Shown one piece after another: positions 1 through 5,438 of a stretch of DNA of 5,438 nt (position 1 is the stretch's first letter; the number at the start of each line of letters is the position of its first letter). The notes beneath the pieces are model-generated. The model searched no databases and was not told where the DNA came from. It worked only from the letters and a program-made list of their open reading frames with translations. Source of the stretch: Prevotellaceae bacterium UBA7017 (GTDB lineage Bacteria; Bacteroidota; Bacteroidia; Bacteroidales; Bacteroidaceae); NCBI GenBank assembly GCA_002449535.1, contig DJWZ01000007.1, positions 9,294 through 14,731 of the forward strand. Direction: 5' to 3'. The position numbers and the translations under genes were made by a program.

Positions 1-2868
1 GATGGTGACCAGATGGCTGTCCATCTCCCATTGTCTAACGAGGCTATCCTTGAGGCACAGTTGCTGATGCTGCAGAGCCATAACATCCTCAATCCTGCAA
101 ATGGTGCTCCTATAACAGTACCTTCACAGGATATGGTACTTGGACTCTATTACATTACAAAGATGCGTCCTGGAGCAAAGGGTGAGGGACTTACATTCTA
201 TGGTCCTGAAGAGGCAATAATAGCATATAATGAAAAGCGTTGTGACCTCCATGCACCTGTTAAGGTGATGGTAAACGATATCGTAGATGGTCAAAGTGTA
301 CGCCACATGGTTGAGACATCTGTAGGACGTGTTATTGTAAACAATATCATTCCTGATGAGGTAGGTTATGTAAATACTATTATTTCTAAGAAGTCTTTAC
401 GTGACATTATCCAGAATGTTATCAACCTTGTAGGCTTTGCGCGTGCTTGTACATTCCTCGATGGTATCAAGAACCTCGGTTACCGTATGGCATACCTCGC
501 AGGATTGTCCTTCAACCTTGATGATATCATCATTCCACCAGAGAAAGATGAGCTTATCAAGAAGGGTAATGAAGAGGTACAGCAGATTACCGATAACTAT
601 AATATGGGTTTCATTACTGATACCGAACGTTATAATCAGGTAATTGATACATGGACTCATGTCAACAATGATATTGGTAACATTCTTCTAAAAGAAATGA
701 CGGAAGCTGACCAGGGCTTCAATGCGGTGTTCATGATGTTGGACTCAGGTGCCCGTGGCTCAAAGGATCAGATTAAGCAGCTTTCTGGTATCCGTGGTTT
801 GATGTCTAAGCCTCAGAAGGCTGGTGCAGATGACCGTCCAACAATTGAGAACCCTATTCTTTCAAACTTCAAGGAAGGTATGTCTGTGCTGGAGTACTTC
901 ATCGCTTCTCACGGTGCTCGTAAGGGTCTTGCTGATACTGCCATGAAGACAGCTGATGCTGGTTATCTGACACGTCGTCTTGTCGATGTTTCTCATGATG
1001 TTATTATCAATGAGGATGATTGCGGCACATTGCGTGGTCTTTCATGCTCTGCATTAAAGAATGGTGATGATGTAATATCTTCTTTATATGACCGTATCCT
1101 CGGTCGTGTTAGTGTACATGATATTATAAATCCACATACAAACAAGGTAATCTGTCCTGCTGGTGAAGAAATCAACGAGGCTCGTGCTAAGGAGATTGAG
1201 GATGCAGGTATCGAGACTGTAGAGATACGTTCTGTACTTACTTGTGAAAGCCGTCAGGGCGTTTGTAAGAAGTGTTACGGACGTAACCTTGCTACCCAGC
1301 GTATGGTACAGAAGGGTGAAGCTGTCGGTGTCATTGCTGCACAGGCAATCGGTGAGCCAGGTACACAGCTTACTCTACGTACATTCCACGCCGGTGGTAT
1401 CGCTGGTAACGCAGCGGCAAATGCAACGGTTAAATGCAGGGCTGCAGAGGCAAAAGTTGAATTTGATGAGTTGCGCACCGTTCCTTTTGTAGATAAGAGC
1501 GAAGGTGGAAACACAGAATGTGAGATGGTTGTCAGCCGTTTGACAGAATGTCGTTTCGTAGATACAAATACTGGTATTGTCCTGTCTAATGTGCCTATTC
1601 CTTATGGATCTTCTCTCTTCTTTAAGAATGGCGATATAGTTAAGAAGGATGATGTAATAGCACGTTGGGACCCATTCAATGCTGTCATAGTATCAGAATT
1701 TGGCGGTAAGGTAAAAATCAACGATTTTGTCGAGGGTGTTACATATAAGGCAGAAACCGACGATTCTACCGGTATGACAGAGAAGATTATCATAGAATCA
1801 AGGGATCATTCTATGATTCCAACTGTCGAAATCCTTGATGAGGCTGGTCAGACTGTTGCTACATACAACCTCCCTGTAGATGGACACGTCGTTGTAGAAG
1901 ATGGACAGGTAATCGCAACAGGTGAGACAGTTGTCAAGATTCCACGTACAGTCGGTCGTGCAGGCGATATCACTGGTGGTCTTCCACGTGTTACCGAGCT
2001 CTTCGAGGCACGTAACCCAAGTAACCCTGCTGTTGTATCAGAAATTGATGGTGAGGTAACAATGGGTCCATTGAAGCGTGGTAACCGTGAGATAACAATC
2101 ACATCTAAGTCTGGCGAACAGCGTAAGTATCTTGTACCATTGTCAAAGCAGTTGCTCGTACAGGAGCATGATGCAGTACGTGCAGGTACTCCATTGTCTG
2201 CCGGTGTAATCACGCTGAATGATATTCTTCAGATTAGGGGTCTTACTGCCGTTCAGGAGTATATCGTTAACGAGGTTCAGGATGTATATCGTCTGCAGGG
2301 TGTAAAGATTAATGACAAGCACTTCGAAATCATCGTACGTCAGATGATGCGTAAGGTTCAGATCAATGATCCAGGTGACACCATCTTCCTTGAGAGCGAT
2401 ATCGTTGATAAGCTTGATTTCACCGAGGAGAATGACCGTATCTGGGGTAAGAAGGTCGTTGTTGATGCAGGCGATTCTGAGAACTTCCATAAGGGACAGA
2501 TTGTCAGTGCTCGCAAGCTCCGCGATGAGAATGCCTTCCTCCAGCGTCATGACCTCAAGAGGGTTACTGTCCGTGATGCCGTTCCTGCTACTTCTACTCA
2601 GATACTGCAGGGTATCACACGTGCAGCCCTTCAGACAAAGAGCTTCATGTCAGCAGCATCATTCCAGGAGACCACCAAGGTGCTCAACGAAGCTGCTGTA
2701 CGTCGCAAGGTTGACTACCTACAAGGAATGAAGGAGAACGTTATCTGCGGACACCTCATTCCTGCAGGAACAGGTCTGCGTGAGTTCGAAAGGATTATCG
2801 TCGGTTCACGTGAAGACATGGACCGTCGTAGCATGAGTCGCCAGAACGTTTTTGAATATCGTAATTAA
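1..2868 (+). CDS. rpoC: DNA-directed RNA polymerase subunit beta' (RpoC), 5'-truncated by the window edge
   Basis: Largest catalytic subunit of RNA polymerase. The frame is open from base 1 and enters inside the NADFDGD active-site motif: codons 1-3 and 7-9 are the second and third Mg-binding Asp, followed by QMAVHLPLS. The first in-frame ATG (base 13) is therefore an internal Met, not the start. Seen further on: the F-loop region with GARGS (about 742-813), the bridge helix ending YLTRRL (about 883-981), four zinc-site Cys (codons at 1021, 1243, 1264, 1273; spacing 74, 7 and 3 residues, as I recall for E. coli C814/C888/C895/C898), and the trigger loop with its catalytic His at 1387-1389 in RTFHAGG. 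A large insertion resembling SI3 follows (about 1408-1950) before DITGGLPRV at 1966. The C-terminal LQGITRAALQTKSF block starts at 2605 and LIPAGTG at 2755. The 955 codons present compare with about 946 for the same part of E. coli RpoC, so the 3' end is intact. Stop TAA at 2866-2868. Identification is certain; the missing 5' part and rpoB would lie to the left. Confidence 0.98.
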   Translation, partial: DGDQMAVHLPLSNEAILEAQLLMLQSHNILNPANGAPITVPSQDMVLGLYYITKMRPGAKGEGLTFYGPEEAIIAYNEKRCDLHAPVKVMVNDIVDGQSVRHMVETSVGRVIVNNIIPDEVGYVNTIISKKSLRDIIQNVINLVGFARACTFLDGIKNLGYRMAYLAGLSFNLDDIIIPPEKDELIKKGNEEVQQITDNYNMGFITDTERYNQVIDTWTHVNNDIGNILLKEMTEADQGFNAVFMMLDSGARGSKDQIKQLSGIRGLMSKPQKAGADDRPTIENPILSNFKEGMSVLEYFIASHGARKGLADTAMKTADAGYLTRRLVDVSHDVIINEDDCGTLRGLSCSALKNGDDVISSLYDRILGRVSVHDIINPHTNKVICPAGEEINEARAKEIEDAGIETVEIRSVLTCESRQGVCKKCYGRNLATQRMVQKGEAVGVIAAQAIGEPGTQLTLRTFHAGGIAGNAAANATVKCRAAEAKVEFDELRTVPFVDKSEGGNTECEMVVSRLTECRFVDTNTGIVLSNVPIPYGSSLFFKNGDIVKKDDVIARWDPFNAVIVSEFGGKVKINDFVEGVTYKAETDDSTGMTEKIIIESRDHSMIPTVEILDEAGQTVATYNLPVDGHVVVEDGQVIATGETVVKIPRTVGRAGDITGGLPRVTELFEARNPSNPAVVSEIDGEVTMGPLKRGNREITITSKSGEQRKYLVPLSKQLLVQEHDAVRAGTPLSAGVITLNDILQIRGLTAVQEYIVNEVQDVYRLQGVKINDKHFEIIVRQMMRKVQINDPGDTIFLESDIVDKLDFTEENDRIWGKKVVVDAGDSENFHKGQIVSARKLRDENAFLQRHDLKRVTVRDAVPATSTQILQGITRAALQTKSFMSAASFQETTKVLNEAAVRRKVDYLQGMKENVICGHLIPAGTGLREFERIIVGSREDMDRRSMSRQNVFEYRN

Positions 2869-2900
2869 CGAACTGAAATTATAGTTTAGCGTTAATTTCG
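2860..2900. terminator. Inverted repeat across both convergent stop codons, possible bidirectional terminator
   Basis: CGTAATTAACG (2860-2870) and CGTTAATTTCG (2890-2900) can pair at 10 of 11 positions, with one T-T mismatch (2862/2898). The 19-base loop may be closed further by AACT (2871-2874) pairing with AGTT (2883-2886). The rpoC stop TAA lies in the left arm and the stop of the minus-strand gene (2879-2881) lies in the loop. Placement between two convergent gene ends favours a shared terminator. Against it, the stem is AT-rich and there is no clear T run on either side (only CTTTG after the right arm). The pairing is seen in the sequence; the function is inferred. Confidence 0.45.
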
Positions 2901-5380
2901 CTTTGTACCAATGCTGCTAATTCTTCATAGGAATTGGCAGCATTTGGTTTTATAATAGGCAGGTATTCTACCGAAATATGGTTTGGCATAGGCAGTATGC
3001 GTCCTCGTGGCATAGCCTTGAAGGCTCCCTGTATGCAAACCGGAAGAATAGGTACATTCAGTTCTTTGGAGAGGATGGCGAAGGTTTTTCTGAAAGGATT
3101 CATAGCTCCGTCATGTGTGCGTTTTCCTTCTGGGAAGATAACGATGCTCTTGCCTTGTTTCAATACTTCTGCCATCTTCAGGATGGAGTTCTTCAGGTTC
3201 TTGCGTTCCATGAGGATTATATTGTGTCGTCCTGCCAGATGTCTTCTTATAGCTCCTTGTACGTGTTCTTCTGTTGCATAGAAGTAGAAATCCTTTATCT
3301 GTTGTGCTGACAAGCCGCTTATTGCCAATGGACCGTCAATATAGCTTTGGTGGTTTGGAGCCATTATAACAGGTCCGTTTGTAGGGATATTTTCTATTCC
3401 GCGTATTGTCAGGCGGTTATTAAAGTGCAGATAAGCCTTGAATAGCTTTGCATATAGAATATGGGTAGGAGAGGTAATGGGGAGGACAAGGTTTTTTGAT
3501 TCGCTGTTCATGATGTCATGCCAGTTAATGGATTCAACCTTTACTTCCTCATGTTTCGCAGTGTTCTTGCTCCTACATCTTTCTGCAATTGCCGCCATAT
3601 CCTTAAATTCAGCCATTTCATCGGCATCTATAGTGATACCAAATCTCTGCTCCAAGAAGCTCTGCAGACTTACTTTGTCAAGGCTGTCAAAGGCTAAGTC
3701 TGTTTCTATGTGGCTGTCAGCCTTTATGGCAATTTGCTTTTCCTCAAAAATATATGTTGCTATTGCTTGTAGCTCGGGATTGTCGGCAAATGCCGGAGCC
3801 TCAATCTTTTCGGGGGCGATGCTCTCCTTATTATCAAGTATGTCCTTTAACTTGAATCTCTGCAGTTTCTCCAACTTGGTACGCGGCAAGTCCCCATGAT
3901 AGATGAAGATATTCATAATCTTCTTGTAGTTCTCAACGCTCTTGTTGTAGGGTTGTATGACGTTTTCCTTTAAGAAATCCTCGGTTGCATCGGCACGTTG
4001 AGGTACTATTATAGCCCATAGGGCATCATTCTTTTCGGTGACGGCAGCCTCTTTTACATAGGTGTCATATTTCTCCAGTTGGAACTCTATTTCGTTAGGT
4101 TGGACATTCTTACCGTTTGAAAGAACTATTATCTCCTTCTTCCTTCCTGTTATGGTAACTCGTCCTTCTCCGTCAATTTGTGCCAAATCACCGGTATGTA
4201 TGAATCCGTCGCTGTCTATTACGTCAGCAGTTTCCTGTGGACGGTTATAATAACCTAACATAAGGTTCTTCCCTCGTGCGCATAATTCACCGTCAACTAT
4301 TTTTACCTCTACAGAGGGGAGAGGCTTTCCGCTACATCCTGGGATGTAGTCACCTGGGCGTGTAAAGGCGATGATAGGAGCTGTTTCTGTCATTCCGTAT
4401 CCCTCCAAGACTTCCAAACCCAGTGTAGTGAGTCCGTTGCCTATCTCTGTATCGAGGGCGGCACCTCCTGAAACGCAATAGTCCAGGTGTCCTCCCATCT
4501 TTTTGTGGACGCTCTGGAATATGAATCGTGACAATGACCTGTTATTGATGGTGGCGCAGAGATTGAATAGTGCTCGTGTGACAAAGTTAGAGTCTATCTT
4601 CTTCTTTATTGCTCCATATAGTGTCTGCCAAAGTCGTGGTACACCTATCATGATTGCCACTTTGCCTTTGCATAGCATATCCATAATGTCAGGTCCCGAA
4701 AGGGTAGGGCAGAGGGCAATGCCTCCACCTCGTGTTATAGGTGCAATGACGCAGCCCATCAATGGCAATACATGATGCACGGGAAGTAACATCAATGTTC
4801 TGCGCTCGGTATTGTAAATAGGAACCTCGTCGGCAACACCGCTGATATTTGCCTCCAGATTGTCGTATGACAACATTACTCCTTTAGGCGACCCGGTAGT
4901 ACCTGATGTATATATTATAAGACAAGGTGTGTTCTTGTCTCCTTCGAATACCATTTCGTGCACATCTTTAGATGGACTGTTGTTCCCCTCCCTCTTCAGG
5001 TTGAGCAGCTCCATCTTGTGTCCCACCTGTGCCATAGCTTCTTCTGCTATGCTGCATGTGTTCTCAGATACCCATATTCCACTTGGTTTGCAATCATTTA
5101 TAATATATGCCAAATCATTGGCGGTACTGGATGCGTCCACAGGAACTGCGATAAGTCCTGCATGCCAGATACCAAAGAAGGCATATACCCACTCCTCTCT
5201 GTTTTCTGAAAAGAGAAGGACTCTCTTTGCATACTTGTCTTCTTGCTGGTTTGCAGAAGTGTTATTGCAGCAGTTTCGTATCTTTTCTGCGTATTCATCG
5301 ATGCATTGCATCATTTCTGCATAACTCACCTCGTGCTCTGGTGTAATAATTGCCGCCTTGTGAAAATCCTTAATAGTCAT
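2879..5380 (-). CDS. Three-domain fatty-acid ligase / acyl carrier / PlsC acyltransferase (Aas-like function)
   Basis: Predicted 833-residue protein with three domains. (1) Residues about 1-515 form an adenylate-forming acyl ligase: P-loop YTSGTTGSPKGV at 157-168, YGMTET at 328-333, HTGDL at 395-399, hinge GRKKEIIVLSNGKN at 412-425, and C-terminal LPRTKLEKLQR at 498-508 with Lys505 as the likely catalytic Lys. (2) Residues about 533-603 form an acyl carrier domain with DSL at 565-567; Ser566 (codon 3683-3685) is the expected phosphopantetheine site. (3) Residues about 655-800 form a PlsC/LPLAT acyltransferase with NHQSYID (catalytic pair His677 and Asp682), a motif II-like ILMERKN (722-728), FPEGKRT (749-755) and VPILPVCIQG (776-785). 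Known family chemistry suggests fatty acid + ATP to acyl-AMP, transfer to the carrier thiol, then acylation of a lysophospholipid or glycerol phosphate. No signal peptide or clear membrane helix is seen, so it is probably cytosolic or membrane-associated. The ATG at 5378-5380 is preferred because a promoter lies just upstream and the next Met codons (residues 23-24) would cut into the ligase fold. Substrates are inferred; the domain assignment is firm. Confidence 0.93.
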   Translation of the reverse strand: MTIKDFHKAAIITPEHEVSYAEMMQCIDEYAEKIRNCCNNTSANQQEDKYAKRVLLFSENREEWVYAFFGIWHAGLIAVPVDASSTANDLAYIINDCKPSGIWVSENTCSIAEEAMAQVGHKMELLNLKREGNNSPSKDVHEMVFEGDKNTPCLIIYTSGTTGSPKGVMLSYDNLEANISGVADEVPIYNTERRTLMLLPVHHVLPLMGCVIAPITRGGGIALCPTLSGPDIMDMLCKGKVAIMIGVPRLWQTLYGAIKKKIDSNFVTRALFNLCATINNRSLSRFIFQSVHKKMGGHLDYCVSGGAALDTEIGNGLTTLGLEVLEGYGMTETAPIIAFTRPGDYIPGCSGKPLPSVEVKIVDGELCARGKNLMLGYYNRPQETADVIDSDGFIHTGDLAQIDGEGRVTITGRKKEIIVLSNGKNVQPNEIEFQLEKYDTYVKEAAVTEKNDALWAIIVPQRADATEDFLKENVIQPYNKSVENYKKIMNIFIYHGDLPRTKLEKLQRFKLKDILDNKESIAPEKIEAPAFADNPELQAIATYIFEEKQIAIKADSHIETDLAFDSLDKVSLQSFLEQRFGITIDADEMAEFKDMAAIAERCRSKNTAKHEEVKVESINWHDIMNSESKNLVLPITSPTHILYAKLFKAYLHFNNRLTIRGIENIPTNGPVIMAPNHQSYIDGPLAISGLSAQQIKDFYFYATEEHVQGAIRRHLAGRHNIILMERKNLKNSILKMAEVLKQGKSIVIFPEGKRTHDGAMNPFRKTFAILSKELNVPILPVCIQGAFKAMPRGRILPMPNHISVEYLPIIKPNAANSYEELAALVQSEINAKL

Positions 5381-5402
5381 GTTGGTAGAAATATATTTTT
5401 TG
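5381..5402 (-). promoter_or_regulatory. Short leader without a Shine-Dalgarno sequence
   Basis: The 22 bases between the -7 element and the ATG read (minus strand) as AT-rich sequence ending in TTTCTACCAAC, with no purine-rich AGGAGG-like run. Lack of a Shine-Dalgarno site is usual in Bacteroidetes, where an A/T-rich unstructured leader helps initiation. If the promoter call is right, the transcript leader is only about 15-18 bases, leaving no room for a riboswitch or attenuator. Confidence 0.5.
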
Positions 5403-5433
5403 CAAAGTTACGATTAAGTGAGCAAAATACCAA
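5403..5433 (-). promoter_or_regulatory. Bacteroidetes-type promoter of the ligase-carrier-acyltransferase gene
   Basis: On the minus strand TAACTTTG (5403-5410) matches the Bacteroidetes -7 consensus TAnnTTTG exactly and is followed by C. A TTG (5431-5433) stands 20 bases upstream, which fits the -33 TTG/TTTG element with its usual 19-21 base spacing. Transcription would begin near 5395-5398, just ahead of the ATG at 5380. The motif match and spacing are seen directly; use by the primary sigma factor (RpoD/SigABfr) is inferred from known Bacteroides promoters. No operator-like repeat is visible around it, though the window ends only 5 bases beyond the -33 element. Confidence 0.75.
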
Positions 5434-5438
5434 GAAAA

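Noticed and set aside
13..15. ATG at base 13 as the start of rpoC
   Set aside because: The frame is open to base 1 and the codons before it encode DGDQ of the active-site motif, so this Met is internal and the gene continues to the left of the window.
2143..2550. 135-codon open frame on the - strand, with a similar 121-codon frame at 1848-2213
   Set aside because: Both are antisense to conserved RpoC coding sequence and show no independent family features.
2366..2731. 121-codon open frame on the + strand inside rpoC
   Set aside because: It is an alternative frame of the conserved RpoC C-terminal region; the translation is rich in Ser and Arg and shows no known motif.
3438..3899. 153-codon open frame on the + strand
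   Set aside because: It is antisense to the carrier domain and ligase C-terminus. Its long hydrophobic, Ser-rich look is what the reverse of a Lys/Glu-rich coding stretch gives.
4860..5324. 154-codon open frame on the + strand
   Set aside because: It lies wholly antisense to the ligase domain, whose P-loop and neighbouring motifs are well conserved in the other strand. The translation is Ser/Cys-rich with no recognisable domain and no promoter or start context.
5394..5402. Possible + strand promoter TATTTTTTG facing right, back to back with the minus-strand promoter
   Set aside because: It has one extra T compared with TAnnTTTG, and the nearest TTG (5382-5384) is far too close for a -33 element. 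The resemblance comes from the TTTGCAAA palindrome at 5399-5406.

Overview
The window looks like a piece of a Bacteroidales chromosome, most likely Prevotella or a close relative. Three signs point there: the RpoC sequence with its large insertion in the trigger loop, a Bacteroidetes-type promoter (TAnnTTTG with an upstream TTG) at the right edge, and the absence of a Shine-Dalgarno sequence before the one visible start codon. Genus level is inferred from the general look of the proteins, not from a search.

Layout: two large convergent genes fill almost all of the window. On the left (1-2868, + strand) is the 3' two thirds of rpoC, the RNA polymerase beta' subunit. It is cut by the window edge inside the catalytic NADFDGD motif. 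On the right (2879-5380, - strand) is a complete 833-residue protein that joins an AMP-forming acyl ligase, an acyl/phosphopantetheine carrier domain and a PlsC-type glycerolipid acyltransferase. The two stop codons are 10 bases apart and both lie within an imperfect inverted repeat (2860-2900) that could end transcription from both sides. The last 58 bases (5381-5438) hold the promoter and short leader of the ligase gene. No RNA gene, mobile element, CRISPR array or further protein gene is visible.

The genes probably do not work together: rpoC is the end of a transcription housekeeping operon, and its neighbour is a separately promoted lipid gene. The three-domain protein is the more interesting item. 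Its domains suggest a complete fatty-acid salvage relay in one chain: activate a free fatty acid with ATP, load it on the built-in carrier, and transfer it to a (lyso)glycerolipid. This resembles the job of E. coli Aas, but with the domain order reversed and a carrier domain placed in the middle. Nothing in the window is clearly a new system.
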